A stretch of DNA of 29,520 bases from Apostichopus californicus (Eukaryota > Echinodermata > Holothuroidea > Aspidochirotida > Stichopodidae), in contig JAIPMN010005556.1 of assembly GCA_020650975.1 (NCBI GenBank), positions 10,672 through 40,191 on the forward strand, in the 5' to 3' direction. The translations under genes were made by a program, and so were the position numbers. The notes beneath the pieces are model-generated. The model searched no databases, was not told the DNA's origin, and saw only the letters and a program-made list of their open reading frames with translations. Each line of letters starts with the position of its first letter. Positions within the stretch are counted from its first letter, which is position 1. Shown here in pieces: positions 18,619 to 28,369 of the stretch.

Positions 18619-19222
18619 GTCATCAGCATAGATGGACATTTTTTTGTGTTTCTCTCTCTCCTTCTCTCTCTCTTAGTTGTTGTTTTTTTTGTTGTCTTCG
18701 TACATGTCCGTCAAGTGTTGTGTCTGTCTCCATGTTTCCTTGTCATCCTCTGATGTTAATCTCCACGACGACGACTTGGTATGTTATTAAAGTAACGAGG
18801 TGGTGGTGGGACGATGAGTACATCTGAAACTCGAGAATCACCAAAACGTTAGGAGATTAACCGTGATTGGAACAGTACAGTAACTGCGGCTCTTTGTATC
18901 CCTTTGTGTGACTCTACACCACCAGTTTGCCTTTCCGTTGATTAAACAACTTTTCTGGGTTTGGTTGTAAATATAAAATATAGCAACATTCACATTTATG
19001 TAAGAAAGTCCAGCATCAACGTCTTCAATTTGTGAGTTTTTTTGTTTTGATAAGAAAAGAACAAATTGCGAGATGAAAATACTAGGTACGGAAAATTAGG
19101 ATGATTGGTTCGACTGGCTCAGAAACGCTCTCGTCTACGTCATGTCGATCGCGTCATTGAGTTATTTAAGAAAGAGGATGGACGTCATTTCATTCTCTTA
19201 AAGGAATATGAGACGTGTTGAT

Positions 19223-19237
19223 CCCCCTTCCGGGGGG
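19223..19237. repeat. Compact GC hairpin
   Basis: CCCCC, loop TTCC, then GGGGGG. It is followed by further G-rich sequence with G9 at 19251-19259. The stem is pure G-C and should be stable in single-stranded form. Confidence 0.55.
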
Positions 19238-19314
19238 TTGGGAGGTTGATGGGGGGGGGAAGAGTGAATTGTTTTCTTCTCAACATCACATAGAACGAAC
19301 AAAGGAAAGTGGAT

Positions 19315-19336
19315 TAAGCTTTTAAATTAAAGCTTA
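19315..19336. repeat. Inverted repeat around HindIII-like AAGCTT halves
   Basis: TAAGCTTT and AAAGCTTA flank a 6-base TAAATT loop. It is a perfect 8-bp stem, AT-rich and possibly chance. Confidence 0.5.
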
Positions 19337-19643
19337 GCTGTGGGTGTTGAGAGAAAGAAGAGAATTATTCTATAAATTTTAAATACTGTACAAACTGTCT
19401 GAGGTTTGGGGACCACTCGTACCGAATTTCTCGTTTAATCGTTGCACACGTGCGCGGGTCATGTAATGAGTGAGATCTAATTTAACGAAAGTTTCAGCAT
19501 CCCTGGTACACGCAGTTAATGTTGATGGCTGTATTTGAAGTTTTGATGAAAATTAGCAAAATTAAATTTTTTAAGTATCTTATCTACAATAGAAGGATTG
19601 ACTTGTCGGAAATTTCTGGATAAATTTGAAAAGTGCATACTAA

Positions 19644-19664
19644 TTTTTTTTTTGGGGGGGGGGG
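19644..19664 (+). repeat. T10-G11 block, left arm of a 21-bp inverted pair
   Basis: Ten T followed directly by eleven G. Its exact reverse complement, C11-A10, lies at 20715-20735. Confidence 0.9.
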
Positions 19665-19806
19665 ATAGAAGGGGGTTAAAAACTGGGTGAGAACAGATGT
19701 TGTAATCATGAAATGTAATCCTAGGGGGTTGACTATACATGGTTGTAATAATCCCATTCTAGCCATTCCTATCTTCTCTCTTTCAGTGAATAATTTATCC
19801 AGTATC

Positions 19807-19828
19807 GCATAGCAATTAGATGCTATGC
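19807..19828. repeat. Hairpin, perfect 8-bp mixed-sequence stem
   Basis: GCATAGCA (19807-19814) and TGCTATGC (19821-19828) surround the loop ATTAGA. The stem is of mixed composition, so it is less likely to be chance than the AT-only palindromes nearby (for example 19951-19971). Confidence 0.55.
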
Positions 19829-20113
19829 TAAATGGGCACATTGCTTTACAAGTGCAAAGATGTCTGGCAGTTTTTTTTATGCAGGGACTGTAGTATTTCA
19901 CAACCTGGGAACACTCAGAGCGTTGAAAATTGCAATGACATCATTTGAATAATTAAATTATGCATTTAATTGTTCTTTGTTGCTCAATGCTTTTTTTCCA
20001 ATAAGAGACCTGTATTGAATTTTTAAAAACAGATGCTCCTGGAGATGTAACATAAATCACAGTGAAGATGATGAAATTAGGAAAAATGTTTGATGATTTG
20101 ACAATGAAACAAT

Positions 20114-20118
<5 letters not shown>

Positions 20119-20146
<28 letters not shown>
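20119..20146. repeat. (TA)14 microsatellite
   Basis: Fourteen perfect TA units, the longest dinucleotide run of the window. Such runs can extrude as cruciforms. Confidence 0.95.
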
Positions 20147-20247
20147 GGAAATTTGTGGGACACAAAAGTTTCTACGTTGGATTAAGACCTTCAAGTTATC
20201 CCATAATAATGTAATGGCAAACGGTTATAAAAAGACCTCGATGAACT

Positions 20248-20325
20248 ATCCTCATCCCTTACCTGTCTCCAGTCAACATATGCACTTTCCCATCTACCTA
20301 CGGTAACCTACGGTTACCTACGACA
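20248..20325 (+). repeat. Dispersed repeat R1, copy 5, with a 10-bp internal repeat
   Basis: Carries CTTACCTGTCTCC then ATATGCACTTTCCCATCTACC, matching the copies at 8178 and 25947. Immediately after, CGGTAACCTA and CGGTTACCTA form a 10-bp tandem that is also an inverted repeat (GGTAACC-TAC-GGTTACC). On the minus strand the core reads GGAGACAG|GTAAGGG, a consensus splice donor. Confidence 0.65.
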
Positions 20326-21600
20326 AGTGATGACAGGTTCAGCACTATGCCATCTCTGACCCACTTGTGGGTCATTGCTCCTCACGATAACCATTTAATT
20401 AACAGGTAAATATCAACAGCTTAATCATAAACAGAAATTAAGCACTACAGGTTTTGCATCCAAAAATATCTCTTTTTTTGTTTTTTTGTTTTTATCTCAG
20501 ATTGAGTTGTACCCATTTGTACTGTATACGTGTGTTTGTTCACAGTGACAACACAAGAAAGCCTACACAATTAACTTTTAGGGATATTACAAGAAGGAAA
20601 CATATTTCAAAACAGAATCAAAACCCATAATTCCACTATTAAATTCACCTGTGATATGATTAATATTGTGTTCAATTTTAATTGGAACTTTTAGTATAGA
20701 TATCCAATATCCTTCCCCCCCCCCCAAAAAAAAAATGACCAGAATTTTACATTGGATTGTCATACTTCTTTAACATTAATGGCACTGCTAATGTTAAATA
20801 TGACATGAAGATTGAATGGCCAGTGTTTGCATCTCATCAAAATAAAAATATAGAAGAAGAATAAGAAGAAGGAAAAAGAAATTTGCCTTACGTTCTTTGA
20901 CAAATGCACTTTGGAGGAACGCTGCACATTGTGTACACAGCTGTACGTGCGCAGCAACAGATATCTTGAGGAATATGGAACGCAGAAAGTGTCGGATCTG
21001 CTCGTTGTTTTCGAGGGCTCTATGATTAATATGACTCGGGTGCACGTTTGATAAAATTCGTACCGATGAAAAGGAAAATTACAAATGGAATCTACAAGAA
21101 TAATACGTTTTATAAGAAAATGTGTTTAACTCGATCCAGTTGTTGTAGTTAATTTGAAATAAAAAAACATCCGTTCCCCTTTCCCTTGTCCCTTTCCCCT
21201 CACTTTTCACTTTCACTTGCCCCCCTTCATTAACAAGGGAAGTCAAGATGTATTGTCGTTATTTGAGAAATGTTTAAGGGAAGGCTAAAGATAGAAAGAA
21301 AAAAAAGAGACCCCCAAAAAACACACATTAGAATTAATGTAAGGAATTGCGTCTGATGGGTTGAGTTTGACGAAATCTTGACAATTTTTCGTCTCTGTGC
21401 CTCAGGTCTAACAACTGTAATCATCCATTTTGATCAAACGAAATGTCAACCTTTAAAACCCAGCCCACAAACTCTGCTTGCCGTCCAATACAGGAATATG
21501 TTGCTCGAAAATGTTATCGTTATCGTGAGGAGTTTCCCCAAGTCCAAAACTCCCAGCTCACCGCATCATGCCCAGCAAGTTAGATACAGTACTTATATTC
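20326..21600. other. Unassigned spacer with poly-C/poly-A block
   Basis: Includes the C11-A10 block (20715-20735) and a small palindromic patch at 20771-20797 (TTAACATTA...TAATGTTAA). A CpG-containing patch lies at 20890-21060. The frame at 21378-21626 has an ATG but no recognisable content. Confidence 0.45.
20715..20735 (+). repeat. C11-A10 block, right arm of a 21-bp inverted pair
   Basis: Exact reverse complement of 19644-19664, about 1.05 kb away. Flanking bases show no clear homology. Confidence 0.9.
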
Positions 21601-21611
21601 GTTGCTGTCAT

Positions 21612-21670
21612 CGGCCACGGCGATGATCGACCATCTCCGCAGTCGTTAAAGTTGGCCGCAAATGCCGTGG
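21612..21670. repeat. CpG-containing nested inverted repeats
   Basis: CCACGGC (21615-21621) pairs with GCCGTGG (21664-21670), and the overlapping CGGCCA (21612-21617) pairs with TGGCCG (21653-21658). The two pairings are alternatives. The interior does not extend into a continuous microRNA-like stem. Confidence 0.4.
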
Positions 21671-21679
21671 TGGCTACAG

Positions 21680-22300
21680 TGCATTGAAGCTCAAAATTGA
21701 TTTACTTCTACTAGGTTGATTTGTGGCAATAAATTGTAAGCCATTTGATTTGGGACATTTTTATGCCATGGGAATCCTAATTCGTTTTACACCTCGCAGC
21801 TATCATGAAAGTTTAAAATGTGGTAAGGTACGCTTCTATAATTAGTGGTTGGCAATTTTTTTTTTTTTTTTTGGATGATTATTTTTTTTCTTTATTTATT
21901 TCCATTTTGAAAATTGAGTGTGATGGCTATCACAAGCTCACTATCAAAATTTTTGAGGTCGATCAGAAAAAAAACTTGATAATGCAACTCGAGAGCCGCG
22001 CCAGAAATGACACAGAGGACAGGACGAACGGTTGAATAACCTTTCACTTCGTACACCGACACAAAACGTACGGAAGATCCATCTTGTTTATAAGCAGTCA
22101 CGTTTTAAAATAGACTACTTCCAGAATAAAAAACTGAAATAAGTTACAATTTGGGTCAAATCTTTCTGGGTACATCATGTGTCGAAAATGTCACTAAAGA
22201 AAAGTTGGAAATCAGATAGAGAAAAATTTGTGATTTGTGATGAGGAGTTGTACGATTTGTGGTCTTTACAGATGTGTAGCAAACATGCTTGTCCCAACCC
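21680..22300. other. Unassigned spacer
   Basis: Contains T17 at 21856-21872 and otherwise AT-rich sequence with a short CpG patch near 21990-22075. No exon is supported. Confidence 0.5.
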
Positions 22301-22307
22301 CAGTTTT

Positions 22308-22505
22308 TTGGGGTGGGGGGGGGGAAGTGTAATGACAGTTTCAAGTTTTTCAAACTTGACTTATAGACTAACTTTTAAGCTGAATTGACAGATTGAAGAT
22401 TAAGGAAAAAAAAGGAACAAGAAGAGAAAAGAAAAAAAGAGGTGTTGGGGGGGGGGTTGATTGGTTTGGATGGGGGTGGTTTGGCGGGGGGGTGGGATTG
22501 GGTGA
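22308..22505 (+). repeat. G-rich region with two G10 runs
   Basis: G10 occurs at 22315-22324 and at 22447-22456, and the second is followed by GGGGGTGG and GGCGGGGGGGTGGG. It is strongly G-quadruplex-prone on the + strand. An A/G tract lies between them. Confidence 0.85.
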
Positions 22506-22807
22506 GCTACATTATCTGACATCACAGTTGGCAGGTAACCAGGCATACATATAGAACGGATACACCCAAATCCTGGAAGAAAGGAACGTGTAAACTGCTT
22601 TCACTTCTCATTGCCAGAAAGGGGGTCATATTTTACATGAACATACGTAGTTATTTTGTTACATACATAAAGAAGCTTGTAAGATAGGATGTGTGCTTGG
22701 CTATGAGTGGTTTAAGACTCCTTAAAGAGCTTGATTTGACCGCATCTGTTGTATATTCCCAGCGAGATATATTACCTACTCTTTGATATCTACTAAATCC
22801 ATCAAAA

Positions 22808-23125
22808 TGTAGCATTTTAAAGAATTTTTTCTCACCCGACCCTCCCCCTTTCCCATCCCTTCCCCTCCCCTACCTTATCTATAGTAGTTTTGTGTCGCCA
22901 CCACCACCACCACGTTAATTACAAAGTCATTCAGAGGTCAGAATAATCGCCGTGATCTTATGAGCATTTTGTAGCATTTTAAAGAATTTTTTCTCACCCG
23001 ACCCTCCCCCTTTCTCATCCCTTCCCCTCCCCTACCTTATCTATAGTAGTTTTGTGTCGCCACCACCACCACCACGTTAATTACAAAGTCATTCAGAGGT
23101 CAGAATAATCGCCGTGATCTTATGA
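22808..23125 (+). repeat. Near-perfect 156-bp tandem duplication
   Basis: 22808-22963 and 22970-23125 are 156-bp copies with a 162-bp period, separated by the 6-base spacer GCATTT. They differ at a single base (C at 22853, T at 23015). Each carries a C/T-rich block and a (CCA)5 run (GCCACCACCACCACCACG). The spacer resembles the AGCATTTT at the start of each copy, as expected from slippage or templated repair. The single difference implies a young event, or gene conversion, or an assembly error. Confidence 0.97.
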
Positions 23126-23440
23126 ATATCGCTTCCACGGTTTTTGTGGGTCACTTGATACAGTGGCTTCTTGCCCACAGAATTGACAATTTCCATCTAT
23201 TTTTTTATCTTTCTCCTGGTAGTTTTTAGTGTTTTTTTTTCTTTCATGGATTCTAGATGAACGTGGTAAATTTCAAATTCGTTTTAGTTTGAGGCAGTTT
23301 GTGTTTTATGTAGTAAATACAGAGTGTGGAGTGTCCATCTGGTAACATCCTAACCGCCGCTCGTTCCTTCGTAATGAGCAGTCACGGCCGAAGCCTTATT
23401 CCCATCACGTCCTGTGTATTGACGTTGGAACACCGTTAAA

Positions 23441-23484
23441 AAGAAAAAAAAAGACAAAAAAAGACAAAAAAAGACAAAAAAAGA
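23441..23484 (+). repeat. 10-bp AAGACAAAAA minisatellite
   Basis: AAGACAAAAA occurs three times exactly, with a variant unit (AAGAAAAAAA) before and AAGAGAAGAA after. A short A-rich array. Confidence 0.9.
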
Positions 23485-23641
23485 GAAGAAAAGAAAATTT
23501 AAGCTAAATGGGATCGACACGGACAGTTAGGAACGTTTTTTTTTTGCGGAAGCGAAGGAAATGTAGAGAATTTTTTTTTACGGCCTTCGGGGTAAACTAT
23601 CAAATTGCATAACAATTAAGATCAAGCCTTACTTTATCCCT

Positions 23642-23830
23642 ATGATGTGTGCGTGGCGATGTTTGGTGCTTAATTGCTTTATGGGCAATTTGGCTAAATT
23701 TAAGAAGTGCCGTAAGAAGGGCCAAGGTGACGTATTGCTTGTTATGTTTACTCCCAATCTGTCGCGTAAAATGTACTTGTTTGACGCAGCCAGATCTTTC
23801 TCGCTATCGAAACTGCTTGTTGGATGTTAA
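23642..23830 (+). CDS. Hypothetical 62-codon frame
   Basis: An ATG-started frame with balanced codon use and a protein-like composition. It has a Cys/hydrophobic start (MMCAWRCLVLNCFMGNL), a basic centre (KFKKCRKKGQGD) and MFTPNLSRKMYLFDAARSF. A second overlapping frame is also open. No family is recognised, and there are no clear splice sites or conserved context. It could be chance. Confidence 0.15.
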   Translation: MMCAWRCLVLNCFMGNLAKFKKCRKKGQGDVLLVMFTPNLSRKMYLFDAARSFSLSKLLVGC

Positions 23831-24348
23831 GATAATAAAAATGAATTTTGAAGACTATAACAAGCCGACTCTACGACAAGGTTAATTTGTCTGATCTGGC
23901 GTTGTCGTAGATTTTGACGTCGTCGTAGTTTCAGTTCCGATTTTCGTTCAGTTGTCGCAGTTCTTTTGAAGGCGGACTGCGATGTAGGGCAAAAGTCATA
24001 GAACATTCAAGATATATTTCAGCCTTTGTCAAACAAACTTTTTCGAGTGCATACAGGAGTAAATTTGCCTCTTCTAACCTTCAGTTGATCTAGTACAATA
24101 CTGAGTAAACATTGGGCTGTGAGTAATTTGCAAAGTCTATTTGTTTATAAATATATATATATATCAACTTTTGACTGAAAAAGATGTTATTTTACTCTTT
24201 CGCTCTGTAAATATGTCCCTTGCACATTATAACTGTCCATGCAAAAAAGGTTCTGGAAAAAGTCTTGTGTATGGTGAATACTGTATTCACTTCAAGCATA
24301 TTTATGTTCATTTCATCTGTTCAATGTATGTGACTTGTATAAATGATC

Positions 24349-24380
24349 TTTTTTTCTCTTTTGTTTTTTTACAGGTATGT
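24349..24380 (+). promoter_or_regulatory. Abutting 3'/5' splice-site sequence, possible recursive splice site
   Basis: A pyrimidine tract of about 21 bases ends in ACAG (24371-24374), and the next six bases are GTATGT. The 3' splice site consensus and the 5' splice site consensus therefore touch. This is the architecture of recursive-splicing ratchet points known from long Drosophila and vertebrate introns. Alternatively it is the acceptor of the small terminal exon listed next. It is the best site of this kind that I found in the window. Confidence 0.35.
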
Positions 24381-24458
24381 GATTTTTCCTTTCTTTCTCT
24401 TGGCTGTCATGTGAGAGAATTAAATGAGTGCCAAGACGAGCAAATAATTCACCGTTAA
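24375..24458 (+). CDS. Candidate terminal coding exon, 27 codons plus stop
   Basis: Read in phase 0 from the acceptor at 24374, the sequence gives VCDFSFLSLGCHVRELNECQ followed by DEQIIHR and a TAA stop. The C-terminal half is hydrophilic and protein-like. The following 600 bases are AT-rich without long frames and contain an AATAAA, as a 3'UTR would. The tail is too short to assign a family. The frame is also open upstream of the acceptor, so splicing is not required to explain it. The recursive-splice-site reading competes with this one. Confidence 0.22.
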   Translation, partial: VCDFSFLSLGCHVRELNECQDEQIIHR

Positions 24459-25095
24459 GAAAGCAGAAACGGTAGGGCTATTTTGTAAATATCTGCTTGA
24501 ACCCGAGGAGAAGAAGTGAGCCTTCTTGGGCTCACACTTGACGATTTTTTTTGTTTATGGTCGCATTTGTATCTTGGTAACCCATCGTGGGACCAGTTGC
24601 TTTTAAAAGGAACTGCTGCCATATGGAGAGAAAAAGGCCCCAAAAAATGCTAGGAGCCATGGCCACAGAGAAAAGTAAATATGCTAGAATCAACTATACA
24701 GGAAATAGACATATTTGTATATAAATGTAAATATATATGTATGTATATATACATATATATGGAATTGCATAAGATAAATGCAGATGTAAAACTTGTCAAA
24801 GCCTATTAAGATTTAGCAAAACAGAATGGAATCAGAAAAGTAATCATAAATGTATATTTAAATAATATTCCTATACAGTGAAGAATTCTGGTTGCATATT
24901 TCAGTGTGACAATAATCACACACATATTTGAACAATAACTGGTATTTGTTTCCGTTTGTTTATCGACTTGTTTGTCAAGTCGTGCTATCCAACACAAGAA
25001 ATGATGCTTCAAAATAATGTGAGTTGAAATGTCATAGTTGATCTAAAAAATTACCAAATTAATATGAAAATAAATACAATATTTTATTCTCCCAG
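24459..25095 (+). other. 3'UTR-like AT-rich tail with poly(A) signal and hairpin
   Basis: After the TAA at 24456, the stretch holds a stem-loop (GTGAGCC 24516-24522 with GGCTCAC 24529-24535, loop TTCTTG) and Pumilio-type TGTANATA octamers at 24484, 24716 and 24726. It also holds an AT-rich palindromic patch (24727-24762) and AATAAA at 25069-25074. Each element is common in AT-rich DNA (TGTAAATA also occurs at 15134 and 18966), so the combination is only suggestive. Confidence 0.2.
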
Positions 25096-25099
25096 TTCT

Positions 25100-25946
25100 C
25101 GTCTCAGTACACACGGTCAAAGAATTTCTCGAACAATTGTAAATGAAATACAACCTTTATGAACCTTTGTGACATATATACAACCATTTGTGAACAAAAA
25201 CTAAAGAATTTTTCATTTTGAGTTTTTGCATATATTTATATATATATTTACCTGCGTACAGTTTTAAAAAAAATGATTTCCTTTCTTTGTAATTGTTTGT
25301 CCTCAGCTGACATCAGCTGCACATTGCTCATTTAAAAGGGATTATTTCTGGGTTTTTTTGTTGTCTAAATTCCCAAGTTTGCAGCATGATTAGTGATGAT
25401 TTTATTTACTAGACTGATGTCTCACATGACTGTAAAGTTTGCCATCAGTGTACTGCTATTTATTATCTTGGGGGGTTGGGAGAGAGGGCAGGGGCGGGGA
25501 AGGGGGCATGTGTATTTCAAACGGGAAGGTTAAGGACACGCCTCTTTCTCCTGTCGTCGTCGTACAGTCGAGTGCAGAGTTTTGTCTAATTGCAACCGAT
25601 TGTTATTTCCTTTTCCACTACCACTGACATATTGCATGGGATGAATACATAGCTTATAGCTATGTACACAGCTAAAGAATGCCATTCACGGCAAGTTTTA
25701 TCATTCGTAGTCTGTTCTTGAAGTGCGTTGGCACAAAAAGCTACCTTGAATGGGAGAGAGCTCATCACGTTCACAATTTGAACGAGAAAGTAGAAACCCC
25801 AGCAGGGAAGGAAATGTGGAACCCTGCAAGATATTTGTCATTGGATATATATACATATATGTAGTCAAGTGGATGACAAGTTCATCTCTCATAAAATCTC
25901 TCACTGTTTAGCTTAGGATAGGCTGTTAGGTTAGTAATATAGTTAA
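25100..25946. other. Unassigned spacer
   Basis: Short TA-rich runs (25228-25250, 25848-25862) and a G-rich patch (25470-25507) are seen. Several short frames overlap at 25439-25904, but none has recognisable content. Confidence 0.5.
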
Positions 25947-26010
25947 ATCATTCCTTCTCTTACATGTCTCCATTATGTATGCACTCTGGTCTACCTAGTG
26001 TCATGCAGCC
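25947..26010 (+). repeat. Dispersed repeat R1, copy 6
   Basis: CATTCCTTCTCTTACATGTCTCC followed by TATGCACT and GTCTACCTAG matches the R1 core with one change in the donor-like element (ACATG instead of ACCTG). Same orientation as all other copies. Confidence 0.6.
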
Positions 26011-26110
26011 TCTACTGTGGAGAGTTTATTGGAGCTGCTGTCCCAACCAACATCACACTCAAAATGTGCTAGAGAGTGTTATTCAAGTACACTGGTCTCT
26101 CCACCATAAA

Positions 26111-26141
26111 TTCCCCCCTCTGCCCCCCCTCCCCCCATCCA
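26111..26141 (+). repeat. C-rich tract
   Basis: About 30 bases of C with few interruptions (C6, C7 and C6 runs). It is partly complementary to the G-rich tract at 26216-26268. Confidence 0.8.
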
Positions 26142-26215
26142 ACCAACTGTAAAAAAAAAATTAACAAAAAACTTGATGTGTTTGAGAGATATCATGGTTA
26201 AAATTTCTTGCATGG

Positions 26216-26268
26216 GGTTGGGAGAAAGGGGGAGGGGAGGGAGGGGAGGGAGAGGAGGGAGGGGGAAC
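26216..26268 (+). repeat. G-rich purine tract
   Basis: About 50 bases of G and A in GGGAGGGG patterns (26229-26267 almost pure), 75 bases after the C-rich tract on the same strand. Quadruplex-prone, and able to pair imperfectly with 26111-26141. Confidence 0.85.
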
Positions 26269-26502
26269 AAGATTGTGAAAGGTCTTCAGTATTGCCCCCA
26301 AAATATGCTAAATAGTCAACTAATGGCCACTCATGTCACTGCCACATACCCATCTTAATATTCTTCCTCATTGATATTTTTAACTTTCAAACTGAAGGGG
26401 CTCTTCAATGTCGTGGAAAAACCTGGAAGGGTCAGATCCTGACAGAGTGTACTTTTCTTGACTTTGAGCAGTTTTAAGCAGGATAAAATTTTGGGACCGA
26501 TA

Positions 26503-26521
26503 ACTCATTACCCTAATGAGT
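26503..26521. repeat. Hairpin, perfect 8-bp stem with 3-base loop
   Basis: ACTCATTA-CCC-TAATGAGT. It has a tight loop and a perfect stem. No T-run follows that would suggest a terminator, and none is expected in this genome. Confidence 0.55.
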
Positions 26522-28367
26522 GATCAATGTCTCGATGCCACAAGGCAGTGAACTGATTTTATGATTTCAATGGCTTAGGTTTCGGTCTAGGTACTTCTTC
26601 ACTGTAAGTGTTTTATAGTTTACCAATTTTCCAAACTTGAATATCAGGATACGGTTCCTTACAGTCTTAGAAAACAACACAAACCCACAACAAATTAGAC
26701 AGGGTTAAAAATATATTCCCCATGAATGGTAACTGAGCCAAAATAGGCAGCAAATAAATAAGCGACTTTTTAGAAAATGCTTGACAAAACGGTCTTGATG
26801 AATAAACGTTATTTAATGTGTTTTAATAGTACTAGTACTGTGGAAGATCACTGCGCAGTGAATGCATATCGAAGATTACACACATCATTTCTTGTTTCAT
26901 ATGTTATGCACTACTGCCCTCGATATACATCACTTTGATAAAGTTCAGAGGTCAAAGGTCAGCTGAGCTGCCATTGTGTGTGTGTGTGTACTTGACACAG
27001 TAGCTATATCTTGTGTACTGTTGTAGGGACTGAAGCTTGATCATTGTACTGTGTAACTTGAAATTATTGGTTTGAAGTTGGAGCCAATCCTTGTCAAGTA
27101 CCTGTCCCCCCCTCACCCAGCCCCCCCCCCTAGGATTGAGACAAAAGTGATAACATTGCAACTGTAGTATTTTATGTAACAGTCAGTTTGAGTGTACAAC
27201 ATGCCCATCACTTGATTCTTCAAAAGAAAAAAAAATCATTAATTAAACTTGGCACTTTAAATAAAATTATACCACAAAATCCATTGAACTCTAACATTCA
27301 TGACAAATATAAGATGAGATTGATAAAAATCACAAAACTGCTATGAATCAAAACATTGATTTTTAATCAAATAAATCCAGATTTTATTTTATTTCCAAAT
27401 AAAACAAAATCACCAACTCTGGTTTCTGTTCGTTAAACGACTACTATGTCTCCTCCACAAAACCATTAAAGTTTACCAGACTCATGTAATATTCATGACA
27501 AAAACATGATGGAACTAAAAAAAATAAAAATTGATGGACATAAGAGAAAAAGCTGATTAAAACTAAATCAGTCTATTTTTTGTAAATTTAATTATAAAGA
27601 GAGAGAGAGAAAGAAGAAAATTGCTAACTCCTGTTCTGCCATAATTAATAATTGTGCCATGGAATGTATCAGCAAAGTATATTGAGTCATTATATACAGT
27701 ATAACCATAGTATATATGCCATTTTGTCAACTTGATTTTCATCAAAGATGTCAGCCACGGCTGGTTACTAATAAGACAGACAAACTCCCGAAGAACAAAT
27801 TGTCTCTTTTTCTTTTTTCTTCAGTTGATACTTTAAGTTAGTTGGTTGCGTTTCATTAATGTTTGGAAGTTGCAGCTTTAACCGATTTGACATCGCATCA
27901 CTAAAATGCATGTAGTGGATTCAAATCCCTTTAAATGCTACAAATAATTGCCTCAGATTGCCAAACAGCTGGCAGATCGTTAGTACTGTAGTGCTCTCAA
28001 GATAATCGGTATTGGCCCGATTATTCGGGAATCTTTGAAATTTTGTAAGTGCAGTCAAATTATTATCGTAACTGCATGATTATATGGTGAAATATTTTGA
28101 ATGTATTAATTGTGAAAATGCTATTTGTATTAAAAAAAGTCCTAGCTTATGCTCTGTCACCTTGACAACCTTTTGTCATGGTAGTTGTTGTTTTCAGACC
28201 TATTTTTTGACATTGCAGATTGGTGTTAATCAGTCTAAGGATGATTCTGAGATGCAGTAAATGGTAATGATCATTTATTGATATAGTGCAGAATTGATAA
28301 TCAAAAATCATTAGCCTAACCATGCATTAATGCCCACAGTATGCAACTTCTCCATGAATAATGTAAG
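26522..28367. other. Unassigned AT-rich spacer with simple repeats
   Basis: Contains (TG)8 near 26974-26989, a C-rich patch with C10 at 27105-27130, and (GA)-type repeat at 27598-27611. It also has several pyrimidine-AG sites (for example 28183-28197) without frames. No RNA gene or exon is recognisable. Confidence 0.5.
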
Positions 28368-28369
28368 CT

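Noticed and set aside
18592..18720. Exon after the C11-T9-GTTTTAG acceptor-like site
   Set aside because: The downstream sequence is low-complexity CTCTCT and T-runs, and the predicted peptide has no protein-like composition.
24484..24733. Pumilio-site cluster as proof of a 3'UTR
   Set aside because: TGTANATA octamers also occur elsewhere in the window (for example 15134, 18966, 24204), so in this AT-rich DNA they are weak evidence.
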